This document shows, piece after piece, positions 1 through 39,852 of a DNA stretch of 64,000 bases. The notes below the pieces were generated by a model. The model worked only from the letters and a program-made list of their open reading frames with translations, was not told the DNA's origin and did no database searches. Made by a program: the position numbers and the translations under genes. This DNA comes from Tubiluchus corallicola (taxonomy: Eukaryota > Priapulida > Priapulimorpha > Priapulimorphida > Tubiluchidae), in contig JAQGDQ010000080.1 of assembly GCA_030141605.1 (NCBI GenBank), positions 558,001 to 622,000 of the forward strand. The letters are read 5' to 3'. Each line of letters begins with the position of its first letter. Positions within the stretch are counted from its first letter, which is position 1.

Positions 1-1284
1 GCGGTCCATTTAATATAATTACAAAAATCTCCAGAGCATTACAGAAAGACTCTTTGATGTATAGGTTATTCCTCAGTATTACACGTTTACAATGAAAGTA
101 TGGGCGGATGACGGGATTCAACAACAAAGCGGAATTCGTAACAATTACTGTATTTCAATAGTAATAATTATTACTTTGTTAGCAAATAGCTATAAACGTT
201 CTGTTTGTTTGTTTCATTCTGCAAAAGGGACCTACAAGTATTTTATTCTGTCACTTTGTTTGAACACGTAACAGTTATGTCAAATAAACGTTAGTAAATA
301 CCCAATTTCAAGATAGCAGTCGTACAAAAGAGACGTATCTGTATGAACCAAAATTTAAACTAGTAAGATATTATGTCGCGGAATAAATTGCGAGAAAAAT
401 TCTTTTTTACTTTCCATGACAACAATGGCGACATCACGACTACATTCTTTCATAGTTTGTAGGCGTTTTGGACATAAGAGTGGTAGTACTTGATTGTATG
501 TTCATTGCCGTTTAATATTAATGAATATAGATAAATATACTTAATTTACACTAGTCTAGGTATTACAATGATGAGAGAAACAACAACGGCAAGAGCAACA
601 ACAACAATAATAAAAGCTAAGCAAATTGAAATGTTTTTAAAAATAAGATTCCGTTATATTTGAATATGTATTAATTGTTTTATATATGTACATAAACTCA
701 AGTTGATTGTAACTTAATTCCAAGGTTTTGCAAGAATTTGAAAAAACACGCTCTTCCGACACTTTCTTTATTTTTTCTATTATTTTATTTTTTTCCGTTA
801 AAAACCTTAATATGTATTTGCCTATTTAAGCATGACTTCGGGCAATTACTTTCGGAAGGGGGATTTAAGTTTTGCTGAGAAAAGTATTTTTCACTTAATT
901 TGCACACTGGTAAAAAGCCTAGACTATTCTGATACTGAGCCGATTTCTCAAGAACGCAAATAACCAAACTCTGTCCTTAAGAAATCGGTTCAGCGTATCT
1001 ATTACTATATGTTAGCTAAGTTTAATTACTCGTTATCTTACTGTTCACTAACACACACTCTTAAACTTTATGAAAAGTTATTATGACTAGATTTCCATTC
1101 AGCAAATGCAATACTTGTTTGGTTATTTTGCATTTCTGTCATCATTTCAACATATTGCATTCAGTAACAACAGTGCTTCCTTGGTACTCTATTAAGTGAC
1201 GGTTGTGACGGTTTTGAATTTTCACCTTTTCAATTGGAAGGAGATATCTTGATGTGGTGATGACGGTGGTGATGATAGTAAAGC
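1..1284. other. Downstream flank and 3' UTR of the PTHR-like gene; no other gene seen
   Basis: AT-rich sequence without a convincing exon. The 3' UTR of the receptor should begin at 1284 and run leftward. TTTATT strings on the plus strand (AATAAA on the minus strand), for example near 766, are possible polyadenylation signals, but none can be chosen by eye. Confidence 0.4.
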
Positions 1285-25961
<24,677 letters not shown>

Positions 25962-27768
25962 TATGTCATCATCTTGAGATTATCATTAAATCCTGGTATA
26001 ACTTCAGCACTATCATGTCGCGAGCACTGTTCACACTTCTATATTAATCGATCGGAAGTTTTAGATCAAAGACTGGCATAAACAAACAACGATGAATGAT
26101 TGCTCGTACAAAAGAACTATGTCGTCACTTTTTCTTACTTGCTCTTGCTTCGTTGGTAAACACTTGAGAAACACTGCCCTGAGCTGAGCCTGACAGTCTA
26201 TAGCTACTAGCCTATTGCATCCAATTAGTACGTAACAGCTAAGCCAGGCTCAAATATTTCGGAGTCCCTCGAGTTCTTTAACGATTTAATCTGAACTATA
26301 TTAGATCTGACAAAATTTCTGCTTCTTGAAAGCAATGATTGCTTTAGTTTGCTCAAAATTCTCATAGGCAAGAATAATACAGTTCAAACTTTCATTTCTT
26401 CCTTCAATTGGCCATCAGCCAGATTACATAAACCGCTTGTACTGACTAATGACTAATGTGGTCCAAACGATTAAATCCATGCTCGTCAAACAGTGTCAAA
26501 ATGTGTAACTCAGAAAACCTTCTTTCATCGCTTTCATTCTAATGATACTATTTTCCAACTGCAAAACGTCGTATAAATTGCGCTTGCGAATTGACGAGCG
26601 ATTGATGAAAGGAGAATAAATGCGTTGTTCAGACTTGGATATCAACAGGACTGATTAAGAGCACTCATGCTTACTGGCATCTGTGCAGCTGTTGGCTTCA
26701 TACGAGAAAAGTTTAGAAATAGCTGAGCGCATGAGTTACTGAAAAAATTACTTGACACTTGAAGAGCTCACGTCACCGTTAAATAATTATGAATCTGAAA
26801 GTACACGTTATTTTTACTTCAGCTTCACTGAAATGCAAAAGCAGGTATACAAGGGCCAACTTGAAATTCAATACTTCAATGTATAAATGCACGTAAAATT
26901 TATTTTATCCGGTTCATGACAAACTGACGTTCTGCTGCACTGCTTAATCGTTACATATGAACCCAGTTTGCAGTTAAGTTGCAATATTTCTTTCTTTGTA
27001 TGATTGTAATGTTATCTAAGATTCAGCTACGAGAAAGATTTTAAAGTTTATTTTTGCCAAACAAAAATACTGTTTGAGTTGCGCCATGAGTTTCCTCTAA
27101 CTTTCAGTAAACGATAAATTTCTCAAATAAACACACGTTCACATAAATCAGAATGCTTTTTGCGTCCAGGTTCTGAAAGCAAGTTAATATCTCAATTTCT
27201 CAATTTTTTGAAAGAAAAATGGACAATAACACTTTGGGAATTAATAGTAGATGCTAGAAGTATTTATGCAAAATTTTGGTGTGCATTTCTTTCCTGATTG
27301 GAGTTAACAACGTGTTCGTAAACTTTTTAAGGTACGTTGAAATTTTGAAGTAACTTTTACTTTTATTTTTAAAACTTGAGACTTAGTAAAGCCACATCAA
27401 CAAATTTCACATACCTATTTAAAGCTATCTTGTAATGTCTACGGAGCTTTAATCAAGCCCTAAAAGGAAAGTTGTTTGATTCATCAATGTTAATAGGAAT
27501 CCCGAATGCATGTGAGTCCATTATAATGCAACTTAGTAATAATGTACGCATAATTTTGTTGCAATGCCCCCAGAGCCATTCAGAACCCAGATACGCAAGA
27601 ATGTGTGCTAATTACAGAAGCCCAAAGCCCTTGAAGTTCATGTTGCGATAATAATAACAGACAGTCTTTAAAACCCGACATACTGAGTCGTAACAAAAAA
27701 GCATAAAATTACAAAAGAAGTGCAGTTTGTTGATCTGTAGATGTAATAGCTTTATATAGTAGTTTTCT

Positions 27769-27771
<3 letters not shown>

Positions 27772-27836
<65 letters not shown>

Positions 27837-27850
27837 ATATATATATATAA
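27772..27850 (+). repeat. (AT)n microsatellite
   Basis: AT dinucleotides for about 79 bp with one TAATATAATAT interruption near 27830. It produces spurious Tyr-Ile frames. Confidence 0.95.
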
Positions 27851-30800
27851 TTACGTATAATACATATAAAATTGTTAGATGTGTAATATCTATACATTCG
27901 TCGAACAAGGAGGAACGTGTCAATGTCCACTTAATTTTCCATATCGTACGTATTATAAGATCTGGTCTAAAATTTTGAATTTACAGCTTGAAAATCTACT
28001 CTGACTTTAGGACACACGTGTATCCTACAATCGAAATTGTCAGTTTAATAAATTTTCACCCGGTCTTCTTGAATTTGAGGTTGGTCCACTTGCTATATCT
28101 ATGTGCAAGGTCAAAAAGGTGATCAAATTGAGAGAACAATAAATGCATCATTTTAAAAACACGCCAGCATGCCTTTTGCCTTTGCGAATAAGTGCCGTAT
28201 TTTGTGAAAGAACTAATACCGAGACTCAGCCGAATCCAGGCTCTACATCAAATAATGATTTATTACTTCAGCTATTATAGAGTTGAAGTCGCAAACAATT
28301 CGAATCAGTTTATGACACAGCTCCCACATGCGTTACCGCTCGAATCACTAACTAACTAACACATTCCTAATGTTGATGGTAATCTAAATGATGAACTTCA
28401 CTATATCACTGACGAATTAGCATTAATACATCATTGAACATTTGAAATTCAACTGACTGTGCGCATGCATATCAGCCTTGCGACCATAATGGTGACGTAC
28501 ACGTATAGTATCAAACACGTACACTGTAATGGTCGATGCACTATCAATCCCTATTTATTTTGTGTACATCATCGGTCGTCTAGTTTACAGACTTTGTGCG
28601 CAGCTTGAAAATATATCTGCTCCAAAATATTTGCTTAAAAGCCTCTATCACATGCAGGTTTAAACAATGATAATAACGTGAATTTTATGTGCTAACAAAC
28701 TCAGCAAAGAAAGGCTGAATAGTTAATGCGGAGTTAGGTACTTCTTGGACAGTAATAAATCTTTCATTCCATTCGCGCTTACGTTGCAATTTTACAGCCT
28801 CCAGCAACGCTTCATGCATCCTGTGGCGAAAATGTCCCACATTTTTTTCATCCATTTTGGTTTTAAATCAGTGACTTGCCATTCGCGCGAGCTGCAAACA
28901 ACATCGCAGATTCGTAATTATCTCTTCAATTTAATTACTTTTCTCGTCAAAATCGTCTTATTTTACGAGAATTTCAATTAATTGAAAAGTGTTAATTGCT
29001 GATGAAGATTTTATTAACTTAATTTTTCAAAACAATTTTAATCTAACTATATTGTTAGAGCTAGTTAACATTCTCCTCTTAACTCGATGGTAAAATGGTA
29101 GTTAGCCGCGATACTTTATAAACATTACAAATGTTCCTGTTTATCATAATAGTAATCGATTTCAGTTAGTACTCGTTTGTGTTATTTATTTTTAATAATC
29201 ACTATTGTAAAATTAGCGAGTTTTATATGACAGTGGAAACAAAATAAAATCACTGATAAAAATAACGATGTGTTAGTGTGTTTCTCCCTGTTCATAATGT
29301 ATTGTTCACCAAATCTTTTAATATGTAGTACTTAAGTGCTTAACTACACTGCGTGATAGGCTTATTAATCAATTGTCCAAAACAGTTGTAAGTGCTAAGT
29401 ATAATATGACGAAGTTCAACAGAATTTTGCACATTTTGTTGCGGTGTTACGCGCACGTTTTATCAATATTTGTTACTAAGTTATTAACTGAAATCGATTA
29501 CTATTATTATAAACAATTGTAATGTTTGCAAACTATTTTCTCGTTCATTTAAATCAGTTGTTCCAAACACAAACTGCTCTGTTACAAGTATTTTAACAGT
29601 ATATATATATATATGCTGTTGTTCAAAGACACCATGTTGTTCAAACGGGCGATACAACCTAAAATAAAACAACAGAAAAAAATGATAGATACGGCGGAAT
29701 GGGCCCACTTAGCAGCGTCAATGCTGCGTCATTAACTCATAGCTGGGAAAACGAAACGGTACAAAAAATACTGAGCCGTAATTCCGTATCGAGTACATGT
29801 ACGATCTACTATAGTAATGTCTTAAAAATTAATCGTAAAAGCGACTAAAATATTGATTCTTATTATGAATTTATACATACTGCAAAAACAGAACTGCAGA
29901 ACTTCCATACCATTTATTTTAGGTTGCAAAGGGTACAAAATTTTGCGTAAGATATAAATTGTTTGAACTACTTTAGACTTAATTAATAATTTTGTGGTGG
30001 ACAGGATGCGTTAGGTCTATTAACTAGCTTTAACTGTTGTCGTAAATCACGTGCATGCTTACTAATGCCAAACTTTTAATGCTAACTCAAATTTAAAGTG
30101 TCTTACCTGAAACATTTGCGAGTATATACTGATCGTAATGCAACACTAATTAATACAAGAAGTTATATGCAGCTCTTATAGAAAAACGTAGCATACTCAT
30201 CAACATTAAGTAACAATCTAGCATAATCTGCCTTAAGCTGGATAAATTTACCAGCAGGTAACATGTAGGTATACACAAAAGAATTATAGTATCTCTATAG
30301 TCATTAAATGCTGTGGCCGCGCATGTTAATGCGTTAGATAAGTACGTTTCGAGTTTCTTTTATCGGCAAAGCTAACCTTAAACTCAGATGACATGCAATT
30401 ATTAAATGGTTACTGATTTGCGCAGATCGGCAAAGTTTTAAAGGTTGCTCATTAATGACATACATTTTGAAATGTTCTTGCTTCAAAATATCAGAACTAG
30501 CAATTAAAACAGCAGTGCTGCATGAACAGGTGTCATATGTGGGAATCAAGCCTACCCAACTTGTAAACAACAACAACTGCATTTCGGGAAGTGAACAACT
30601 GCGCTTCTAAACGACTCCGTTTTTAAATTTACACGCAAAATGAACCAAACTAGCTGTTTTGTATGATAATTAGGGGAGAACAGTAAATGTACCAGTGAGT
30701 AAAACAAGTCCTCACGCTGAGTTCCTTACCAATGGTAACGTTACAAGCTGAGTAAAGTGGTACGGAAAATGTACGACAAAAGATATGGAAAAAATGCCCT

Positions 30801-31080
30801 TAGTCTTGATTGAATGAGCCTTCAGTGTTATGCTAAATAGGCCTAGTGCTGAAAGAATGTTTAGACTCGTTTAGATCATCTACAAATACCATTCCTATTT
30901 TTGACAAGCGTTAGAAAAGTTTAAAATTTAATTGTTGGAAAGTGCAGGTCACTAATATTTTTACACCACCTTTCTTCTTCATGTACATGTTGAAAAAATA
31001 CCGCACCGTAATTACTGTTATTACTGCCAGTGATAAACACTTAACACACGCACGAGAAAATTATGATTTTAGACACTAAT

Positions 31081-31160
31081 TAACAAACCCATGGGAAAGA
31101 AGAGAAGAAAGAAGAAGAAAAAGAAGAAGAAGCAGAAGAAGGAGAAGAAGAAGAAGGTTG
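31081..31160 (+). repeat. Purine-rich GAA/GAAG tract
   Basis: About 80 bp of imperfect AAG/AAGA repeats on the plus strand; simple repeat, no gene. Confidence 0.85.
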
Positions 31161-31504
31161 GTGTAAAAATATTAATGACCTGCAGTTTCCAATAATTAAT
31201 TTTCAACCTTTTGTAACACTTGCCAAAAAATAGGAATGATATTATTAAGCGATTTACACGAAACAAAATCTTTTTTCAACACTAGGCCTCTTTAGTACAA
31301 CACTGAAGGCCCATTCAGTCAAGACTAAGGGAAATACACAGTTACTAGCGCAGTCTGAAGGAAAATTAAAAATGAATTTTGCAGGCAGTATTTTGTATTC
31401 GAGCATACTTCGTTTAAATCCCAACAATCGTTTGACTGCAAGTCTTTCATCATTAACCCGAAGTAATCTGAGTTTAAATTTTTGCACTAATATGGTCACA
31501 GGTA

Positions 31505-31930
31505 CTTCGTGTTGTGCTATGTTGTGCCGTGCTGTGTTGTGTTGTATTGTGTTGTGTTGTGTAGTTTTGTACTGTATTTTGTTTGGTTCTGTTTTGTATG
31601 AAACTATTGTACTGTATTGTACTATATTGTATTGCATTACATTGCATTATATATATATATATATATATATCATTTTTATTTTTACTCGTGGTACAATGAC
31701 ATCAAATAAACAAACAGATCAACAAGCAAAATAACATTAATTAACAAGATTAGGTGTGCTGTACTGTACTATACTATACTATTCTGTTGTTCCGTCCCGT
31801 TCTTTTCTGTTCTGTTCCATTCTGTTTGCTCATGAACTGTACTGTACTGCAACGGGCCTGTGTTGCGCTAAACTGCATCGCATCGCATCGCATTGCACTG
31901 CATTGTATCGCATTGCGTTATGAACATTAC
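31505..31930 (+). repeat. Drifting pentamer-like repeat, two blocks
   Basis: Two blocks (31505-31680 and 31755-31930) built of five-base words that change along the block: TTGTG types, then TGTAC/TATTG, a short TA run, TACTG/TACTA, TTCTG/TTCCG, then CATCG and CATTG. Cys/Leu/Val-rich open frames through it are by-products. Confidence 0.75.
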
Positions 31931-32600
31931 GCAAAATTGCTTTGCATTGCAGTCAGAGAATCACTATTGATTCATTAGAAAATGCAAAGTTTAAAACGTT
32001 TGGAATCAAAGCACTTATTTAAACGTCCTGTTTGATTAGAAATCTCAGTATCTCTATATCGAATGTCAATAGTAATGTGAAAAGAGCGGATGTAGGCTAT
32101 ACTACTGCTCTAAAATTTTAATGTGGTAACCAACAATAATGCAGAATGAAGCCAGGGAAATAATTCTGGGAAAGAGGAAAGTGCATTTCTTCCCCTTTCT
32201 TGCATGTTCTCTTTATCGGAAAGCTCGAACAGAAATCACCACTGGACATGTTATTGAAACGAGCTTACATCGTGAAAATCACAACGGATAATATGTCACT
32301 TAAAAGAAGTTACATTTTTAGTAGAATAACGGTGACATTGAGCAAACTGTGTGAGATAATAAATAAAATTCAAAAGCTGTAAGAAACTGGCAAACAAGAG
32401 TCACGTATATTACCAGATAGGGAATCGATTTATTGACTAGTTGGCTACTTTGAGTGTTATCATTCAAATCAGTCTATTTCTTGAGAAACGCAAGGAACGC
32501 AAAAAGGATGGTAAGCTGAAAAACAAGCGTCAGCTAGAATGTAGTGATGTTATTACTTATCATTCGTCAAGTAAAAGCTGAATAATACGCAACGAGGCGT

Positions 32601-32925
32601 GCAAAAATACTCTATACCCTTTTCACAGTTTAAAAACCATTTTCGCTAAACGATCTGAGAGTTCACACCGTCAGTGGACAAACCATTTTGAAACAAAAAG
32701 AAGACATTTGCATTGTTGACGTCACGCCGCTCAAACGAATTTAGTGTTTAGTGCAAAACAGTTTGAAAACGGTTTTAAAATATCCCGGAAACGGCTTCAA
32801 AACGGTTTGGTGAATATGTTTTGAAGGGCTATCGTATGAACACTCAAACTGTTTCAAAAATGGTTTTATATAATTTTCCGTATGAAAAGGATACTCGGTC
32901 TTTTTCCTTATTACGCACTGTAATT
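32601..32925. repeat. Imperfect inverted repeat, MITE-like
   Basis: Left arm 32601-32695 and right arm about 32836-32925 are diverged reverse complements. Matching pieces include AAACCATTTTGAAAC against GTTTCAAAAATGGTTT, and ACTCTATACCCTTTTCACA against TATGAAAAGGATACT. The 140-bp middle has GTTTGAAAACGG-type repeats and no coding sequence. Size and form fit a small non-autonomous DNA transposon; no clear target-site duplication seen. Confidence 0.5.
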
Positions 32926-35900
32926 CAATATATTGCCTGCAACGTTGCAGATCAAAATGTGATAGCCAATGCAAGACTTGTTTCAAATAGATGCTTCCAC
33001 ATATCCGGTTATTAGTAATACTAATAATTAGGAGTGAAAGAGAAACGTCGGCAGGTATTGTAAATAATTATGATTAAAAAATAAATTTTAAACATTTATA
33101 ATAGCCGATAATATCCGTTTCTTCTTTATTCTTGATTAATGCAAGCCTTTTCTAACCCTGTTGCTGATGACTACTAAATACCTGGCGTCATATTTTGATT
33201 ATTTGGATTTTATTAATTACCTGTATCACTTTCATAATTTTGTTTTTGTCCCCACGTATATATGAGGTCTAAAAGTAACAGTTTTTGCAAAAATTTGTTC
33301 CGTAAATTATAGGAGTCTAAGCGGAAGATATACCGTTATTATAGTAACGTATGGCAAATGGCAACGCTACAAATTTCATTAGCACAGCCGGCTCAAGTAC
33401 GTAGTTAGTAGATTTAATGTCAGTTTCACAATATTATTAGTACTTAACTGGAGTTCTTATTTTTGTTATTGTTTAGATAAGCCATAATTAGATTTTACAC
33501 TTGGCTTGAAGTTACAAATTCACCAGCTTTGATATGCGTTTTCAACTGGCGAGTTTTCGGTTGGTTTCAAGTTACTTTCCCGAAAATGTATTTTATGTAT
33601 GAGAATTAGAAAGAATCAAACAAAAAATCTTTCGTATCTAAATTATACGTAGCATAGTGCAATGAAAAGCGATGAATATGTTGTTGTCTAGGCCTGTGAA
33701 TATTTACATTAGTTGAAACTAAACGTAAAATTACGTTAAACAAAATATGCTGTAAAATCATTTGAAATGCTGTCATACACTCATACTAACTTAAGGTACT
33801 AAAATTATTTCAGCATCTTACCAGTAATTGTATACAATTGATAAATATCTATCATCTGCAACAGATGGCGCGCAAGCATAAAACACGGTTAGGTTTCGCA
33901 GAAGCCGTACTATAGTCGCCCCATAGATGATAATAATTAGAGTATATTCCAATGCATCGATAGCAGTTTAAAATGTTTTTATATGTTTAATATCGTCAAT
34001 GTTTTTAAATAATTTATTCATAATTATTAGCGATTCCAATAAGTATTAGGGTTTGCAATATTTAAATAAAATTATAAGTTTTTTTTTGTTTTATGCTTCG
34101 TTATATACTAGAAACAATTATCATAGACTCATTAATACGTGCTTTTATATATGATACAGTCTGATATATTGGCATTTTTAACCGTACTAGATGGTAGAGT
34201 GGACATTAGTACGCGAGCATATGCTCAAAATAAGACTAGACAAATGACATGTGCTTACAGCCTAGGTGGCAGTACTGATTTGCAAGTGCATCTTGAGGAT
34301 GGTTGCATAACACAATGCTGCATAACTATCTAGGTAGCAAGAGTTTACATTGACTAGTATTTTATTACGGACCATTATGGTTCCTCTTAAATGAGCCCGT
34401 ATTACCCACAAGGCTCAGCCCTACTTGAAAATTGTTACTGCTACCCAGATTATTTATCTAACATAGTTAAAACTGGTCACTAGATTGAGTGAGCGATTTT
34501 TGAGTTAATGGCTCTTGGATTAAAAAATAGGCGCGCCTTTTTAAAATGAACTCAATGTTTACCATGGTTTTTTACAATGCTATTTTTGGGTGGTATGACT
34601 ACTATGTACGCATTTTTGATATTGATGGGCAGTTTGAAGTGGTTAACCTGTTTGACTGATGAGTAGAAGTAGATTGATGTGATGTGCCGTCAACTGTAAC
34701 TTTTTGATTTTATTATTTTAACATTAAACGGTAACAGAAGCCTGCAAAGGCCTCTATAAGTTCTATTATCAGTCTATTAAATGGACTGACAGGTTCACAG
34801 AGTAACCTATCAATTATTGGCTGCAATAGTCAGTATTTGGCGAACGCTGGCACTTTGATGTCACAGAGGTATCACAGAAAAATCAAGCTTTAAAAAAATT
34901 AAGCGATGTTGATAAATGTATTAATGATTTCTAGCCTCTATATGTTCAAATCATAATGTGAAACCCAACTATGATCAACACACTAATCTAACGATTTGTG
35001 GCAGGCATCGCAGAGTACATCAATAATAATAATACAGCGGCAGCTGTCTATTATTAAGTATGTTCTTATTTCATTGTCAGATCGACGAGAGCTATTGGTT
35101 TTTGCCTACATCTGATCTCTCTAGTAGCGGGATACATTAAGCATGTTTCATGCTCAGTAGTCTCCACATTAAATTTTAATGATCATCAATAACGAAGGAT
35201 GAGCAGCATCCTCGCATTCATTGGATCACTTTAGGTATAGACGGGAATAACTCTGTAACGGCAGGACAATATGAAGACCTGTTTCAATGGTTTTCTTTAT
35301 TTTTGATAGCAAAAGTTAAAAGAAAAATTTAGTGACAAGTTCTCTATTACACTCAGCTCAATAGAAATTTCAGTTCAAAACTAGTTTCAGCATTTGTTTT
35401 TTCTACAATTATCCGTATCATTGTATACTTTATATTATGTACAAAGACTAACATTCATTTAAACACAATGCATAATTCGCATATCAAAAATAACAAAAAA
35501 TATTAAATCTAAATTTGGTCTAAATAAGTAAGTGGAGTCTGTTTTTCTAGGGGCTAATGCACCTGGCAATATGAGATGTAATTCGAGCTTTGCACATGGT
35601 TATCCAACATATCGTCGTCATAGCTCACACTCCTCTGTCCAGAATTCAATTATAATGAATACAGTTAATGAAACTTGAGCTAGTTTTGAATCTGCAAAAT
35701 ATTTCTTACCAATTTTAACCTGAAAAAACTTATTTCATTTTTCATATTTTAACATATGGGGTAGGTTATTTTCCCAAGATTTGTTGTGGTGCAGATTTCT
35801 ACAGGTTTGTGTGAAATCTCAAAAATCAAACATTTTCTCGACAAGAAGACAATATAAAAAAGTAACTTGCTTGATAAGTATTGTTATTACTTTTATCGTA

Positions 35901-38900
35901 ATGCTTCTTTCAATTAATATAAACGCAATAGTGACGTCAAGGACTTAGTAAATCATGGTAAAAATGACTTTTTTCTCCTTAAGCGAACTTAGAAAGCCTG
36001 TACTCCTTAGTATATAAACCCAGTGTTAATAAAGATACACAAACTTATACTATGGTTATTACAAAAAACCATTTCTTAAATACATACTTCTTTATATTCT
36101 AGTCGCCCATTTAGATACTATTCACAGTTTCCAATCTTCATCTTTGGCAAATTGTTTTTAGCGCAAACTTACTGACTTCAGAATAGAAACTAACTAACTA
36201 CAAATACAGCATATGGTAAAAATCACATACTTTACTAGTACTGAATATATTGCGATCGTTTGATGAATATTTTTTACTGTTAAGACTTATGATTATAGTG
36301 ACTGCTAATTATAAGACACCAAGTGAGCAGCAGAATAGCTAATTATAAATTCACCAGAACTGCAACGACTCCATCTGATATCTAATAACAAAAGATTTAG
36401 GAGTAGCGAGTCGCGAAGTTTCATACCAATCAGACGGAATGAGAGTAATGTTTGCTCCTCTAAACTCAACTCTGTAAGCTGTGTGCTCGTGCACTCGTTA
36501 CTATAATGAGATCCTTAAATACACATTGTTAGTGTGTCCAAATCAAATGTATTCAGGCTTCCCGTAATGTTTACAGAAACTTGGTCAACAGGCTCTTGCT
36601 ATTATGCTGCGCTTGTAGGCCCACCACTGTGACTGCTGATAAGTTATGCGGTTATACTTACGAGTATGTGAGACACGTATAGTCACTGTATATATATGAG
36701 AGTTTCTTGCATGCAATAACAACAAAATTAAATTAAATGAACAAAGTTAAGCTATCGAAATTTACTTAATTATTATGCAAAAAAGCGAAAAAGCCACTGG
36801 ACTATTCTTCTTTTGGGCCCTCTAAAATGTGAAACCAGCTAGAAAAATATCTGAGTTATTAATAGCCAAAAAAAAGTGAACTTGCATGCGATAAACCCGC
36901 AAGTTGAAGATAATTATGATTTAATCGAGTTACATGGATGCAAGTTGGATGTAATTTTCGCCAAGCTATTTTACTGATATAAACAAGATGTTCTGTCTTT
37001 TCAAGCTCGTAATATAAAATTGGACCGCCGCGCTTACACTAGAGAAAGCAAATCTCCATTGACTGACGTTTATGACTGTGTAATCAGTAGCCTCACTACT
37101 TGAGTTCTGACGCAAATTTTATATTGCATTAGCGTGAACTGAGGAAGAGGATAAAAATAAAGCCTTGAGCCATGTCTGGAAATTGTATGACGAAAACGTG
37201 GCTCAGATTCTCTTCCAGGAAGACTAAGAAGAGTCACTTAGAATTGCTGTTTTGACACAAACTCAGCAATCTGCTGTCTGTCTTGTCTGGGGAAACACCG
37301 CAAGGAGGGTACGTAACCTCTTTAGAGTTGCGGTTTGCCTGAAAACTTTACTGAACTGAAATTTTAGGTTAATAGTCTAGTAATAGTTATTATCAGGCTC
37401 GATGATAGTTCATTTTTATGCAGAAATATTGCCGCACTCTGCGTCGTCACTGCGACGAAAGAACAACATGAATGAAGATTTAAAAGTTGGTAGAGCTTTA
37501 ATTGCTATTATTATTATTAATCATTTATTTGTTTCTAAATACACATTAAGTTCAACATTTGTCAGTAGCTCACAAACAACACGACAAAGAACAATACGCC
37601 AACAGAAATGAACACGCCATGAAAAGCGTGTATATATTACCATGATAATTTAAAGTTCATCAAGACAATGACAGCCTATACTTTTCTGTTCATCTTTGTT
37701 TCACCGCTTCACCGTACAAAGTTTCGAGTTTCTTCTCATTGCCAAATTTTACTCACAGTCAGGAAATTAATATCTCGCCAAAAGGAAAAATTGTTAGCTC
37801 AACAAAAAGTGCAAATATTTAGACTTTCATAAACCGAGAATTAATCATATTACCCCAGTTGTTTTTTATCATAGATCTTGGTAAATGATAAGCCTATTCA
37901 TTCCAAACTGAAGTTGCAGTTGCTGTCAGACGGAAGCCAATATTTACATTACTTCTTAATTTAGTGAACCACAGCGGCTTTACAAGTGCACTCGTGCAGC
38001 AGCGCGTCTACAGGGGAAGAAGCCATGAACAAAAAAATGGAACAGTAGATGGGGAAGATCGCAAATGTAAAGCGTGTGGGCAAGAATACTTGATTTTGTA
38101 AATTCTTTATATTTTTCAGAAGAAACTATATATATATATATATATTATAGGCAAACTGCGAAACTGGATGCTCAATAAACTGCCTAAGCATTTTATAACA
38201 AGTCGAATAAATTTTAACTAATGTAAAATCAAACAAACGGTCAATTGTTTTGATGAAATTTTCCTAAGCATTTTTTTAAAAGTCTATTGTTCAAAAGAAT
38301 GTGGGAAAATAAATCATGTTTCAGCGTACATCCAAATTGTGTTATTTGTGTGTTAAAATAAATAACTAGCAAACTTGCTATTTAAAAAAATGTTCAAGTT
38401 ACATGATTGTTTCATTCACAGCTGATGCCTGCCGTAAACGTGCTATGTTTTTGTTCCATGTAGGATGGACGCAGAAGGAGTTAACAACTCCATGCTTAAA
38501 AGAAATGGTTGGGAAAGGCATGCAAATACAGCAATGAATAATGTTTTCCTGACGAAAATGACTAGCAATGAATTAATGATGTAATTGACTGTAATGCCAG
38601 GGAGAAAAATCAGCCTCCTCATTACTGCTTATAATATATATCGTTATGGTTGTGCAAAAGAAAAATAATCACATAGCTACAGTACAAGAAAAAATGCTGC
38701 CAGAAAGTGAACTGATTGACATACTTTGAGATAGAAACGTTGTCGGCTATACAATCTCATAATTGTTCTGAACCACGACTTCTAATGTACATTGTATGCT
38801 TATTGCCATTCAGTTACATTTTCATTTTACATAATTTTAATTATATTTAAATTTTATACAAAGTAAACATATGAATAAATGGCATCAAGCAAATAATATT

Positions 38901-39774
38901 AGAATTTTTTTAGAATAACAATAGAATATAACTCGCCAGCTTATTTGAACTGCATACTTAACACATTGACTAGGCCGTTCTACGCATCTTATACAAGCAA
39001 CAGGTACTGTGCAAAAAGGGAAGGAAAAGTTAGATTTAAAGCGAATTATGTTCGTTTCGTACTCTGTCAAAATAACTAATCGCATTCTGCATAGATCCTA
39101 GCTATTATACAAAATGTCTAGTAAGGTGTCAAAATCTCTCAATTTTGCGTTTTGCCTGTAAAATATATATCAAAAACTGCTATCATTGGCTTTTAAGTTT
39201 CAATAATAAAAGCTTTTTGTAATGTACAACATAATATTTCAACAGTACAGCGGTAAGGGAGCGGCTACTTAACTAGACACGTCATAATTTGCGAAAATTA
39301 TGAATTAACAGAAACACATGATCAGCGCATTAACATTAAATTGAACTTTGCAAAACAACTAATGCGCAGGTCTGAGACTGTCTAGATTCTCAAAGCACTG
39401 AGCTTTTTCCAAGTTAAGCGTCAACTGCCCAAACACAACGTACTGTGTGAAAAATTATTATTGTGTAACTGGACAGCAAACATAGATTAAGGATTTCGTT
39501 TAAACCACTTAAATCGTCTTTATTATTAACTAAGCGTTTCATTTAATTCCTGGATACGATTTGCTACAATACCTGACCTCATTAAACACTTACTTGAATC
39601 TCAATTTGTATATTACATTCTTATTACATTTCTTGTAAATTAAATAATAAATGTGTTTGTCAAACATGGACTTTTACAAATTTCATTTAATTGGAAATAA
39701 GTTCTTTAATTATTGCGTAACTCAAACAACAATAATATGTCTAGCCTAAAGTATAGTAGCAATAATAACAATAG

Positions 39775-39797
39775 TAATAATAATAATAATAATAATA

Positions 39798-39850
<53 letters not shown>
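39775..39850 (+). repeat. Compound (AAT)n-(GAT)n microsatellite
   Basis: AAT triplets up to about 39799 switch to GAT triplets up to 39850. Ser-, His- or Leu-rich minus-strand frames are artefacts. Confidence 0.95.
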
Positions 39851-39852
<2 letters not shown>

